DNA of 64,000 nucleotides from Chitinimonas koreensis (GCF_014353015.1 NZ_CP060704.1:434001-498000); one strand, 5' to 3'. Positions 42,471 through 54,909 are shown, counted from the first letter of the stretch. A program made the numbers and translations. The notes: generated from the sequence alone by a model not told the origin.

Positions 42471-43726
42471 GCCGGAATGCTCACTCGGTGAGGATGGTGC
42501 AGCACACGGATGGTCTGCAAAGTGGTGGTCTCGGGATGCTCGCAGGCCTCGATGTGCCAACTGTCCTCGTGCTGAAGCTCATGGAACAGTCGCAGCAGCG
42601 TTGCGTCCCGCAGATGACCGTGATGGGTGTGCAGCCAGTCCAGCAGGCTGTCCACCGGCAGGCTGCTTCTCAGCTGTTGCCGGATAGCCGCCTCGTCCAC
42701 GTGCTCCAGCAGCGGCGGGGCGTTGCCGGGCTCATCTTGTGGGAAGACCACCGACTGCGGCTGGTACTGCTGAGCTGCGGCCATCACGGTGCGCACCTCA
42801 TCGCCCAACTGCAATCGGAAGCCCCGTTCATTGCGCCAGACAGGCATTGCAGTGTTGGCCGTGTGCCGCGACAAAGCTCGGCGCAGGCCCCGTTTGCGCA
42901 CCTGGCCCAGCAGCAGGCTGACCGCACTGGTGAGCGCATTGTGTTGACGCATCTCCTCGCGCAATGGGAGCACCGTGTCGGCGCACTGTTGAGCGATCAG
43001 GCGACCAAATCGCCGCAGCTCCTTGGCCTGATGCGCCACCTGCCTGAGCTGCAGGCGATGCGAGTACAGTCCGCCTTGCACCGATAACTGCTCAAAGGCC
43101 AGATCAAGCGAACGCTCGGCATCTTCCAGGTAACGGTAAAACGTGCCTTGCGGGCCAGTGTCCATCATCTGGTTCATCGGCTCGACGTAGTGGTCGTAGG
43201 CCTCCAGCACACGTCTGTAGCGTTGGGCGATGGGCGTGCTGGCGTCGGCGCTCTTGGCATCTTCAGCCAGCTCCAGCAGTGCGTGGCGGTCTTGATCCAA
43301 TTGCAGGCTGATCTGGCGGAACAGCTCAGCGAGCTTGTTGGCCGCGCCTCGCGCCCGGTCCATGTCGGCGCCCTGCATTCCCTCGTTGAGAGCCTCCGTG
43401 GCCACTCGGATGGCGGCAACGCGTGCTTGCAGCACGGCAGCCAAGCCCAGCTCGTGTTCGCGAGTCAGCCCGCGCACGAAGTCCAGCACGTAGGCGTTGA
43501 GCTGCAGGTCGCTGCTGCGTGCGCAGGGTTGGAGAATGTCTGCATTCACCATGGTGCGAACTGCTGCCCCCTGGGCTTCTGCATCCATCTGCGGAGCCAC
43601 CTTCGCGATGCAGCCCAGCACTTGTTCGGTGGTGAGCACCGCAAGCTCGCGCGACAGCCTCACCAAGACCTCCACGGTGTCCCAGTGTGTGTACAGCGCG
43701 TAGACCAGTGAACGCGGGTTAGCCAT
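42467..43726 (-). CDS. jetA: Wadjet JetA / MksF-like kleisin subunit
   Basis: 419 residues starting 'MANPRSLVYALYTHWDTVEV'. All-helical with 'ARGAANKLAELFRQISLQLD', 'AYDHYVEPMNQMMDTGPQGT' (a segment typical of JetA/MksF) and 'HQAKELRRFGRLIAQQC'. A C-terminal winged-helix-like region follows ('DSLLDWLHTHHGHLRDATLL'). First gene of the jetABCD operon. The start is only 5 bp beyond the attC-like element. No independent promoter is obvious, so it may be transcribed from the cassette gene upstream. Confidence 0.8.
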   Translation of the reverse strand: MANPRSLVYALYTHWDTVEVLVRLSRELAVLTTEQVLGCIAKVAPQMDAEAQGAAVRTMVNADILQPCARSSDLQLNAYVLDFVRGLTREHELGLAAVLQARVAAIRVATEALNEGMQGADMDRARGAANKLAELFRQISLQLDQDRHALLELAEDAKSADASTPIAQRYRRVLEAYDHYVEPMNQMMDTGPQGTFYRYLEDAERSLDLAFEQLSVQGGLYSHRLQLRQVAHQAKELRRFGRLIAQQCADTVLPLREEMRQHNALTSAVSLLLGQVRKRGLRRALSRHTANTAMPVWRNERGFRLQLGDEVRTVMAAAQQYQPQSVVFPQDEPGNAPPLLEHVDEAAIRQQLRSSLPVDSLLDWLHTHHGHLRDATLLRLFHELQHEDSWHIEACEHPETTTLQTIRVLHHPHRVSIPA

Positions 43727-43730
43727 GTCA

Positions 43731-43802
43731 GCTCGACGTCATAGTTGAGCCGCGCTGCACGGCCCGGCGGTGCATAGCGTCAGTTCCAACGCGGGGTTAG
43801 GC
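43731..43802 (-). repeat. attC-like integron recombination site
   Basis: On the minus strand the 72-bp element begins with GCCTAAC, which matches the R'' consensus RYYYAAC and contains the stop codon of the cassette gene. It continues GTTGGAACTGACGC, then a TGCAC / GTGCA stem, then GCGCGGCTCAAC, and ends CGTCGAGC. The end differs at one position from the GTTRRRY consensus. Folded-site layout, size and the position of the stop codon all match integron cassette attC sites. No integrase IntI or further attC was found in the window. Confidence 0.6.
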
Positions 43803-44387
43803 ATCTGTACGCCCCTTCGCGTGTTCTTTGCGCCAACGCTCAAGAAGTTCTGTGTTTCCTGATGCCACCTCAATGAGCATTTGCAGGGAGAGAACTGCGC
43901 CCGGAACGATGCCTGCTTCATCAATCTCCTGCCCGTCGAAGTCTGGATTTGTCGGAATCTCGACGTTTACTACCCACCAGACGCCAATCTTGCGCAACAG
44001 AGTCACCAATTCAGCGAACTGAGCTTCATGGGCCGACTTGACCTGTCCAGTCACCACAGCGAACAGTTGGTGGGCTAGCTGGTTGCGTGTGAATTTCAGC
44101 TTTTCAAAGGTGGCCATATCAGCATCATCAATGGCGTCGTTCTCGCGCAGCCATTGAAGGGATGCGTATAGCGGGCTCTTGTTCTTGGATAGGACCCTAG
44201 ATTGGTAGTCGTCCCCGACAACTGGCCCTTGCTCATCAAATCCGCTCGTGTAGAAGCTGCGAACGTCGTCCACGATCGAGTCCTTGAGGATCTCGAACGT
44301 GGTGATAAACATTGTTGCTAGGAACAGCGATGGTCTTACCACCTCCGGATCAAGGAATCGCTCCCATTGGTCGGTCGTGTCGGTCAT
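43797..44387 (-). CDS. Integron-cassette-like hypothetical protein
   Basis: 196 residues from ATG 44,387, preceded by TAGGAG. It opens 'MTDTTDQWERFLDPEVVRPS' and is predicted soluble and helical ('ATMFITTFEILKDSIVDDVR', 'KLKFTRNQLAHQLFAVVTGQ'). The 'RNQLAHQL' segment resembles HEPN-like R-x4-6-H motifs, but this is weak. The protein ends 'GRTDA' with its TAA inside the attC-like GCCTAAC, which is typical of mobile cassettes. Function unknown. The longer upstream frame (to 44,567) is not supported. Confidence 0.7.
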   Translation of the reverse strand: MTDTTDQWERFLDPEVVRPSLFLATMFITTFEILKDSIVDDVRSFYTSGFDEQGPVVGDDYQSRVLSKNKSPLYASLQWLRENDAIDDADMATFEKLKFTRNQLAHQLFAVVTGQVKSAHEAQFAELVTLLRKIGVWWVVNVEIPTNPDFDGQEIDEAGIVPGAVLSLQMLIEVASGNTELLERWRKEHAKGRTDA

Positions 44388-44846
44388 CAGACTCCTAGCC
44401 TCCCAATATGGCGGGCATCGTGCTTGGCGTGCGATTCCAGACCTTTTAGTGTCGCCCACAGCCGCGCATGGCAGCACACCGGCCCGTGGCCGCAGCGAGG
44501 ATTCAACCTGATGCCTGATCTGGACGCAGCCTTCTTCTGCAGTGTCCCCAGCTGCCGCTGCCCGCAAAACCTGCCGGTCATGCGCTCAGCGGCCACATTC
44601 TTCGAGCTCGAAGAAGCGAGCTCAAAGAATGTGCCGAATGCGGTGGGGACAGCCTGCTTACGAACGTGCGTCCAGCATGAATGTGCGAAAGACGGTGCCA
44701 GCCCATGCGTGAAGACCGGTGTCTGCTTTGTGCGAAACAGGTGGGAGCAATGTGCAAAGACGTTGGCGACAGCGTGCCGTGAACTGTGCGAGCAGTGTGG
44801 TGACATCCAGCCGAACAAGGTGTGAACACCTCGCCCGGCTTGGGTT
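44388..44846. other. 459-bp gap without a supported gene; strong inverted repeat inside
   Basis: Several short frames exist, but none has natural composition. The striking feature is an inverted repeat at 44,594-44,609 and 44,618-44,633 (CACATTCTTCGAGCTC against GAGCTCAAAGAATGTG, 15 of 16 paired). Its left arm and loop also form an 18-bp perfect palindrome (44,598-44,615). It may encode a structured RNA or be the outer part of a cassette. Confidence 0.45.
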
Positions 44847-45887
44847 TCAAAGTACCTCATCTTGCGACGCCACCATCCACACCCGCTTCAATGGCAGCTC
44901 CGCTTTGAGGTCTTCATCCAGCCGCTCGTACTGCTCGAACAGTTGTTCGAGCAGCTCTTTTTGCGTCCAAAGCCGCAGCCGGAAGAACTGGGAGGCGAGC
45001 TCCTTCTGCACGTTGCCCTTGAAGCCACCCCAGGCCACGAACAGGCCCTGATCAGCGTTGAACTTGGTCATGGCTCCCAGCAGCTTGTCCACCGGCTCGC
45101 GGCCAATCGGCGAATCCTCTGACTTCACCTCCACGCACAGACGTGGCGCGGAAAAAACCCAAGGGGCCAGAGCCTGCAAGGATGTCGGCTCCGCCGTCTG
45201 CCCCTCCGGGCTGCGGTAGGTGGTGTAGCCCTGCGCTTTCAGGATGCCTTCAACCAGTCGGGTCAGGCCGTGCCCTTTGAAGCGCGCGGACACCAGGGCG
45301 GCGATCTGGTCGCGTGCCAGTTCGTCCAGGTCAGTGTCTGCGGCCTCGACATCGGTGGTCGTTGCTGCTGCGGCTTTGGCTGGCGCAGCCAGCGCTTCCG
45401 CCTTCCATCCGGTAGCACGCATAGCAGCGATGCGTTGCTCCGCGTTGTTCCGCTGGATGCGGCAGATGGTGAGAAACGCCCCGAAGGAAAACAGCAAGTC
45501 CTTGCCGAAGTGCATTCGGGGAATGGCCTCGCCGATCCACTTGACTGTTCGCCAATGGAAGAAGGGGTTTGGGCCTGCCTTCTCCGCGTGGTAGTCGCCC
45601 GTGATCTCGCCAATGTAAACCGCAGGCTGCGTCTTCAGTGGCAAAACCACCAAGTCGCCCTTTTGCATCTCGTGCGCGAATGGCCAGACCTGACTCACCC
45701 AGTTCAGCACTGCCTTGGGCTTGGCCTCCGGGTAGCGCTGGGTCATTTCAGCATTCAACTCGCCCCGCTGTTGTAGCTTGGATAGGTCAAGGTTCAGCTC
45801 ATCCCAGGTCACGTAGACCCGGCCTTCATGGATGAATTTCTGCTCGTATTCGCCGTGCGAGCCTGCACGGACCAGCCAAATCGCCAT
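44847..45887 (-). CDS. Mrr-like restriction endonuclease with N-terminal PUA/EVE-like domain (catalytic segment scrambled by two indels)
   Basis: 346 residues. The N-terminus ('MAIWLVRAGSHGEYEQKFIH', 'KGDLVVLPLKTQPAVYIGEI') looks like a PUA/EVE-type base-sensing fold. A linker leads to an Mrr catalytic domain ('GLTRLVEGILKAQGYTTYRS', 'RLCVEVKSEDSPIGREPVDK', 'GLFVAWGGFKGNVQ'). Over 45,157-45,201 the reading frame gives a meaningless peptide. The neighbouring frame there reads 'GADGGADILAGSGPLGF', the expected DGG.D catalytic motif. One base missing in C4 (45,201-45,204) and one extra in A6 (45,152-45,157) explain this. It is probably a modification-dependent nuclease if those are sequencing errors. 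Confidence 0.8.
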   Translation of the reverse strand: MAIWLVRAGSHGEYEQKFIHEGRVYVTWDELNLDLSKLQQRGELNAEMTQRYPEAKPKAVLNWVSQVWPFAHEMQKGDLVVLPLKTQPAVYIGEITGDYHAEKAGPNPFFHWRTVKWIGEAIPRMHFGKDLLFSFGAFLTICRIQRNNAEQRIAAMRATGWKAEALAAPAKAAAATTTDVEAADTDLDELARDQIAALVSARFKGHGLTRLVEGILKAQGYTTYRSPEGQTAEPTSLQALAPWVFSAPRLCVEVKSEDSPIGREPVDKLLGAMTKFNADQGLFVAWGGFKGNVQKELASQFFRLRLWTQKELLEQLFEQYERLDEDLKAELPLKRVWMVASQDEVL

Positions 45888-45927
45888 TCAGTCCCCCTTG
45901 TTGTTGGTATGCCCGCGTTGTAGGTGG

Positions 45928-49077
<3,150 letters not shown>

Positions 49078-49146
49078 CTTGGCCTCCCTGCGCCTCCTCA
49101 AACTCTCTGGCAGCTGATCAGGATTGCGATGAAATAAGAAATTCTT

Positions 49147-49175
49147 TTTAAATCAATTGGTTGATCGCACATCAA
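49147..49175 (-). promoter_or_regulatory. Possible sigma-70 promoter for hsdR
   Basis: Minus strand TTGATG (49,175-49,170), 17-bp spacer, TTTAAA (49,152-49,147), about 70 bp upstream of the hsdR start in an AT-rich gap. The -10 is a poor match to TATAAT, so this is only plausible. Confidence 0.4.
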
Positions 49176-49206
49176 TTAGCGAGCCGCGTTTGCAATGAAA
49201 TGGTAG

Positions 49207-50616
49207 CTACGCCCACGCCGGGATGTACCGTGCATAGCGCCGCGAGTCAGGCGCATTGGGGTCGCTCTTGACCAGCCCCTGCTCCATGGTCGCGGTGATG
49301 ATCTGCGATACCGTGTTGCTGCTTCCCTCAGGCAAACCAAACCGTTCGCGTAGCGACTGGTTGGTCATCTGCTTGCGCAGCACGTACTGCAACACACAGT
49401 GCTGATAGCAGGCCCGAACCCTGTCGCTGCCGTTCATGTCGCGGAATGAACGCGGTCCATGGATCACCACGATGGTGCGGCGATGACTGGTCAAGAACTC
49501 GGGCGCCGGCAACTGCATGAACTCGGAAGCCTCGATCACCCTGTCAATGCCACTGCTCTTCTCCTCGCAAATGCCGAAGCGGCGCATCAGGTCGGCCAGC
49601 CGTTCGTTGCGGGACTGATAGCCGTCGATGAAGCGCTCCACCGGTACGATGGGCTCACCAGGGTTGGAGATTTCCACGCGGTTGCTAAAGACCTCCACCA
49701 CCGGAGAGGTGCCGCCCATGTCGAAGTCCTGGTGGATCAGCGCATTGGCGAGCAGCTCTCGCACCACCACCTCCGGCAGCAGCTTGACCTCTTTGCGGAT
49801 GGCGCCCTCGATCACTTCGTTTTGGGGCAGCTTGCCCATCACGTACTGCACCAGCCCGGCAAAGCCCACGGCGTAGCCCTTCTCGCCGGTCACATCCGAG
49901 ACAGTCTGCATCTTGGACTCGCCGGCATACACGATCACGCGTGCGGCCTTTCTGCTGATGTCCGGGAATTGCCGCATGTTCTTGGCCAGTAACACAGCAC
50001 CGATGTGCAGGATGTTGAAGCCTGCTGCGCTGCGCTCGATCAAGCGTTCGTCTAGCAGTCGTGCCAGAACCCCTGCCTGGTCCGTGGGGTAAGGCAAGCG
50101 CATCAAGTCGAAGAAGGTCTGGGTGTCCAGTAACTGCACCACGTCTTGGGCGGACACGTCCTTGAGCGCAGGATTCTCCAGCCAACTGGGCTGACCCTCG
50201 GCGAAGATCTTGCGCAACTGGTCTTCGCTCATCGGCACCAGCTCTTCGCCAGAGCGCATCAGGTAGGCACCTTCGTAGTGGTACGCCGTACCCTTGGGGC
50301 GAGCGGGAATGCTGAACACCACCACCCGACCATCAGGGTGACCAACAGCCTCAACGTCCACACGAAAGCCCACCCAGTGGAACAGCTTTTCGGCGATGTC
50401 CAGGGTGTCGGGGAATGCTTGGCTGCCTACCACCGCACGCGGTGGCTTGTCTGCGATACCCAGCACCAAATGCCCGCCGCCTTCGTTGGCAATGGCGACG
50501 CAGTAACGGCAAAGCTTACGCGTATCGTACTGGTTGCCCGCCTCCTTGAATTCGAGGTTCTGGGTTTCAGAAGCGCGGTCACGCCACAAGTCGATTTGTT
50601 CTGGGGAGATGCTCAT
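49207..50616 (-). CDS. AlbA_2 (Schlafen-like) domain protein with GHKL-type ATPase-like and winged-helix C-terminus
   Basis: 469 residues. The AlbA_2 domain opens 'ASETQNLEFKEAGNQYDTRK' and continues 'CRYCVAIANEGGGHLVLGIA'. A central 'EVVVRELLANALIHQDFDMG' with 'VEVFSNRVEISNPGEP' is the HATPase_c_4-like part. The C-terminal winged helix includes 'RERFGLPEGSSNTVSQIITA'. Such proteins are common accessory genes in type I restriction loci. Their role is unclear (RNA/DNA binding or regulation). The start overlaps the SIR2 gene stop by ATGA, and both lie between hsdS and hsdR. Confidence 0.85.
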   Translation of the reverse strand: MSISPEQIDLWRDRASETQNLEFKEAGNQYDTRKLCRYCVAIANEGGGHLVLGIADKPPRAVVGSQAFPDTLDIAEKLFHWVGFRVDVEAVGHPDGRVVVFSIPARPKGTAYHYEGAYLMRSGEELVPMSEDQLRKIFAEGQPSWLENPALKDVSAQDVVQLLDTQTFFDLMRLPYPTDQAGVLARLLDERLIERSAAGFNILHIGAVLLAKNMRQFPDISRKAARVIVYAGESKMQTVSDVTGEKGYAVGFAGLVQYVMGKLPQNEVIEGAIRKEVKLLPEVVVRELLANALIHQDFDMGGTSPVVEVFSNRVEISNPGEPIVPVERFIDGYQSRNERLADLMRRFGICEEKSSGIDRVIEASEFMQLPAPEFLTSHRRTIVVIHGPRSFRDMNGSDRVRACYQHCVLQYVLRKQMTNQSLRERFGLPEGSSNTVSQIITATMEQGLVKSDPNAPDSRRYARYIPAWA

Positions 50617-51782
50617 ACAAACGCCACCTGTCTGCGCGCCACCGCGACGGCTAGTTTAAGGATTTGCTCCAACAGGCTGTGATCCGGCTTGCCCTCGGCA
50701 TCGGCAGGGGTTGCGTACCACAACGGCCGAATCTTCAGCTGCAGCAGCCTGTCTTCCTTGCGGGCACGCTCTGGCGCCGTGGTGGGCTCATTGAGCAGTG
50801 CAAAGTGATCCGGGATTTCAAACGCGCCCTCATCCACGACGGACTTGAATAGATCAAGCGTCTTGTCCTGCTCAAGGCTGCAACCCAAGAACAGCAGCGA
50901 GTGGCTGATGAAGATTTGCCGCAGAGCCCTGGGAAGCTGGTTCTGGAAAGCGAAGGGCTCGCCACCAGCCCCACCATAAGCCGCCTGGTATTGCGTCTGA
51001 GTGAACACATGGGTGTTGGCCTGCCCGGCGTCTCCATGCAGCTTCAGAATGCAACGTTCACCGCGTAAGAGCCGCTGCACGAAATTGTTGCCGGCCTGGG
51101 TGCCGTGCATATATCCATCCAGCGGTTGCCCTTTCTCGCGAAACAGGTCTTCGATGGCTGTGTCGAAGTTGGTGGTGACGATGCAGCCAGTGGCGAGCTG
51201 CGGTAACAGCGTCACAGGCCCTGTGATCACGCCACGCTGGCGAAACTCGGTCTTGATGAAATGCTGCACCTGCTGGGATGCAGCCTCATAGAGCACCTGG
51301 GCAGCTTGCAGATAGTCGTACTGCGCCATCAGCGGCTCAATGTCCTGCACACCGAGTTCGCTGAGCTTCTGAGCGATCTTGCGCAGGGCCTCGCCCCACA
51401 TCGGATACCCACAGGGTTTGGAAAGTCCGGCGCCGACAAACGGCGCGATGCGCCCGAAGCGAATGGCATCGACCAAGTCGAGAAAAACGGCTTGTTGGTC
51501 AGAGTCTTTGATGAAGCTAGTCGCAGCTTCGTGTTGATTCACTTCGCGCTGCCCCTCCCAATGATCCAGCTCATCCAGATAGGCATCACGTTCAACCCAG
51601 TACAGGGCATCGCTCACATTGACCAGGTATTCGTGCTCGGGGTCACGCAGGCTCTTGAATGACAGCGGCGCTGCCTCATCCAGTACTGCATTGAATTCCT
51701 GATTCGACGAATACGCCGCCTGCAAGGCCTCCTCGACCTTGTCAACGATGAGCTTGTTTTCGCGGAGCTTTTTGATGTCCAT
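50613..51782 (-). CDS. SIR2-domain protein embedded in the type I restriction operon
   Basis: 389 residues. A helical N-terminal region (1-108) precedes a SIR2_2 domain: 'IAPFVGAGLSKPCGYPMWGE' (112-131, NAD-binding GAG), 'CIVTTNFDTAIEDLF' (200-214, the T-x-N-x-D NAD motif) and 'CILKLHGDAGQ' (244-254, the catalytic-region His). SIR2 domains in defence systems (Thoeris ThsA, DSR, SIR2-HerA, SIR2-pAgo) deplete NAD+ on infection. Its ATG overlaps the hsdS stop (TAATG) and its stop overlaps the AlbA_2 start (ATGA), so it is tightly coupled to the restriction operon. Confidence 0.88.
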   Translation of the reverse strand: MDIKKLRENKLIVDKVEEALQAAYSSNQEFNAVLDEAAPLSFKSLRDPEHEYLVNVSDALYWVERDAYLDELDHWEGQREVNQHEAATSFIKDSDQQAVFLDLVDAIRFGRIAPFVGAGLSKPCGYPMWGEALRKIAQKLSELGVQDIEPLMAQYDYLQAAQVLYEAASQQVQHFIKTEFRQRGVITGPVTLLPQLATGCIVTTNFDTAIEDLFREKGQPLDGYMHGTQAGNNFVQRLLRGERCILKLHGDAGQANTHVFTQTQYQAAYGGAGGEPFAFQNQLPRALRQIFISHSLLFLGCSLEQDKTLDLFKSVVDEGAFEIPDHFALLNEPTTAPERARKEDRLLQLKIRPLWYATPADAEGKPDHSLLEQILKLAVAVARRQVAFV

Positions 51783-53169
51783 TATGCGGCCCCGGCAGAT
51801 TCGGCGAGTGCCTCGACGGACAGCTCACCAGAGAGGAGTTTGGGGAGAAGGGTGTCGCGCAACTCGGCCAATCGCTGCAATTCAGCTTGGCGAGCGTGAA
51901 TGGCTGCCCATATTGGATCGACTCTGGTTGCGAATTCAGCCTTAATACCGAGAGGAGGGTTGAGAACTGGAAACGAGGGGAAGTCTTTCAGCGCAATCCG
52001 ATTGACGGTTGCGCCGGGGATTGTGTGCTTTTGAAGGAAGCTCTGGAATGGGGGGCTACGAACTGATGGAACCAAAAGGTTCCGAAGCCCTGTTCTGCCA
52101 GTGGCCGGACTAAGGCTAGTCGTCGCCCAAGGCAACAACGTAGACCGCGCGGAAGCAATGCAAAGTAACCCAGTGTCGCTTCGTAACTGAAAACAATATC
52201 TCCTGATCGCGGAGTAACTCTTCGTGTCCACTGCGCCCAGTCGGCTTCCGCGATATGTCGAATTTCGCTCAGGTCAAGCGCCGTACCTGTCAGGTTGCGA
52301 ATGCCCAGGAATACAGGACCATTGGTGGACGCTGGTGGGGTGGCATGGGGGCCGTCGTACACGCCTTCGACGACTTCTCGAATGCTCTCAACAGCCCACC
52401 CTTTCGGAATCTCCCCCAACTCCGACGCTTCCATCTCATACGGGAACAGCACGGCCGTAGCCGCGAGTTGTTCGTATTGCTTGGGCGGCAGCGTATCGAG
52501 TTCAGCCTCGGCCTTGCCGCTGATGGCGCTCATCGCGGCGCGCAGCGGGTCGCGGCCTTCGGCGAGGGCGGCGATCTTGGCTTTGACTGGGTCGAAATCG
52601 ACAAACCACGATTTGAAGATGGCTTGCGCCATGGCTTCGAGGGTTTGGTTGATCCGGCGGTTAAGGTTAATCTTTTCGTCGAGCACCCTTAATACCCTCG
52701 CAGCTCCACGTTGCAATTTGATTGAGGGTAGCGGAATGCGAAGTTCGACGAGTGCCTTTCCGGTTAAATGCTTGATGGTCGTGCCGGTGAAGAATGGCTC
52801 CAGTTCCCCCGTGGTGCCAGCTCGCAGGAACCAGTAGTACAAGAAATAGTTGTCCAGCCCCGCCTTTGTTCTGACGCGATGCAATGCCTTTTGAATCTTC
52901 ATCGGCGTGTTGCCACGCCAAATCGCGCAACGTCCGGGTTCCCCGCCTTCACAAACGATCAGATCGCCGTCGCGGATTCCATAGCGCTCCTCCTCATGAT
53001 CCTCAAAGCGCATGGCCGACAATTCTTCGAGCTCGAACGAGCCCCACCGCACATTGCTATTTCCAAGATAAGGGCGCAATTCACCTCGGTTCTTCTGCAC
53101 ATCAAGCATCTTCCCAAGGCAAGCATCCACATAGTCTCCCAGCCGAACCACAGGGTGTTCAGAAGCCAT
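51782..53169 (-). pseudogene. hsdS: Type I restriction specificity subunit, frameshifted at a six-base homopolymer
   Basis: From ATG 53,169 ('MASEHPVVRLGDYVDACLGK') the first target-recognition domain, the central conserved 'LDEKINLNRRINQTLEAMAQ' and most of the second domain are in frame up to 'GTFWFHQFV'. The frame then fails. The remainder continues in the next frame from 'PPFQSFLQKHTIPGATVNRI' to 'LAELRDTLLPKLLSGELSVE', the usual HsdS C-terminal helix. One extra base in the run of six G (plus strand 52,050-52,055) restores a protein of about 462 residues. Either real, phase-variable, or a sequencing error. It overlaps hsdM by 11 bases. Confidence 0.88.
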
Positions 53170-54909
53170 AACCCAACCCCGCCAAGTTCTTCTTGATCTT
53201 ATCCTCCAGCTTGGCACTCTCCGCAAACTGCTCCGCCAACTGCGCCGTCAGCCGCGCCATCTTGTCGGCAAAGGCCTCGCCGTCTTCCTCCTGCTCCTCA
53301 GCGCCGACATAGCGCCCCGGCGTCAGCACATGCTCGTGTTTGCGAATGTCGTCCAGCGAGGCCGAGTAGCAAAAGCCCGGCACGTCTTCGTAGCCTTCGC
53401 CCTGCTGCCAGGCATGGAAGGTGTCGGCCACCTTTTTGATGTCGTCCAGCGTGAAGTCGCGCAGCACGCGGTCTTTCATGTAGCCGAGCTGCCGGGCGTC
53501 GATGAACAAGAACTGCTCGCGCCGGTCGCGCTTCTTCTTGTCGAGGTTGAAGCCGTTGGCCTTGTCTTTGGTGAGAAACCAGATGCAAGCCGGAATCTGG
53601 GTGTTGGTGAACAGCTGGCCGGGCAAGGCCACCATGCACTCCACATAATCGCGCTCGACCAGTTGCTTACGGATCTCGCCTTCGTTGTTGGTGTTGCTGC
53701 TCATGGAGCCGTTGGCCAGTAGCAGCGCCATGCTGCCGGTGGGGGCCAGGTGGGCCAGCATATGCTGCAGCCAGGCGAAGTTGGCATTGCCCTGGGGCGG
53801 CGTGCAGCCCGGCAGCCAGCGCCAGTCGTTCTCCAGCTTGGCGTTCCACCATTCCTTCATGTTGAAGGGCGGGTTGGCCATCACGTAGTCGGCGCGCAGG
53901 TCGGGGTGCAGGTCGTTCAGCAGCGTGTCGCCTGGCTGGCCGCCAAAGTTGAAGTCGAGGCCACGGATGGCCATGTTCATGGCAGCCAGTTTCCAGGTGG
54001 TGGGGTTGCTTTCCTGGCCGTAGACGCTGATCTGGCCGCTCTTGCCGTTGGCCACTTTGCCACCGTGTTCGGCGATGAATTCTTCGCTCTGCACAAAGAA
54101 GCCGCCCGAGCCCATGGCGGGGTCGTACACCCGGCCCTTGAAGGGCTGAAGCATCTCCACAATCAGCGTGACGATGCTCTTGGGGTGTAGTACTGGCCGC
54201 CCTTCTTGCCCTCGGCCAGGGCGAACTGGCCGAGGAAGTATTCGTAGACGTGGCCAAGGATGTCCTTGCTCTTTAGGTTCAGCCGATGGCCGTCGTAGGT
54301 GGGCTGGCTGAAGTGAGTATCGGAGAAGTGGGCAATCAGGCCAGCCAGCTTGTGGCTGTCGATCTCGGTGCGAGCGAAGTTCTTGTTGAGCACGTTCTTG
54401 AGTTTGGAGTTCTCGCGCTCCACGGCTTCCATGGCATTGTCGATCAGCCAGCCCACGGTGCGCATTTTGTCCGGCACCATTTCCAGCTCGCCCGCTTCGT
54501 TGCGCACATAGCGGCCATCGCTGTCGCGCTTGGGCACAAGCCAAGGCAGCTCACTGCCGGGAGGGAGTTGGGCCAGATCGCGCAGGGTTTGCCAACGGGC
54601 CTCAAATGGCACCCAGAAGACGTTCTTCTCGGTGTAGTAGTCGCGCACCTCCAGCTCAGCTTCGACATCGGCCTCGTAGTCTTCCGGGAAATCGGCCGGG
54701 TCCATGTAGTAGTCATGATCCGCATCGCGGAACTGGGCGTTCAGTTCGCGCTGTCTTTCCTCAAAGGCATCTGACACGTACTTCAAGAAGATCAGGCCCA
54801 GCACCACATGCTTGTAGACAGACGCATCCAGCGATGAGCGCAGCTTGTCGGCGGCAGTCCAGAGTTTCTTTTCAAGCGCGTTGAAAAACTGTTGTTCGAT
54901 GAGATTCAT
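53159..54909 (-). pseudogene. hsdM: Type I restriction methyltransferase subunit, frameshifted at a four-base homopolymer
   Basis: From ATG 54,909 ('MNLIEQQFFNALEKKLWTAA') the N-terminal HsdM helical domain runs to 'ALAEGKKGGQYYTP' and then reaches a premature stop at 54,163. The neighbouring frame continues with 'SIVTLIVEMLQPFKGRVYDP', the SAM-binding 'DPAMGSGGFF' and catalytic 'VMANPPFNMKEWW' to the stop at 53,159. One base added to G4 (plus strand 54,182-54,185) joins them into about 583 residues. It methylates adenine at the site chosen by HsdS. If truly broken together with hsdS, HsdR would be left without its protective partner, which argues for a sequencing error. Confidence 0.9.

Noticed and set aside
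38240..43726. Housekeeping MukBEF condensin
   Set aside because: The ATPase is far shorter than MukB, a fourth Toprim gene is fused to the operon, and the locus is inside a mobile island.
43700..43730. Second attC-like box at the jetA start (GGCTAACCCGCG)
   Set aside because: It resembles the R'' side only, lies within the jetA coding start, and has no paired right half.
44367..44860. Short frames on both strands in the gap between the cassette gene and the Mrr-like gene
   Set aside because: Cys/Arg/His-rich translations with no ribosome binding site or similarity. Treated as non-coding.
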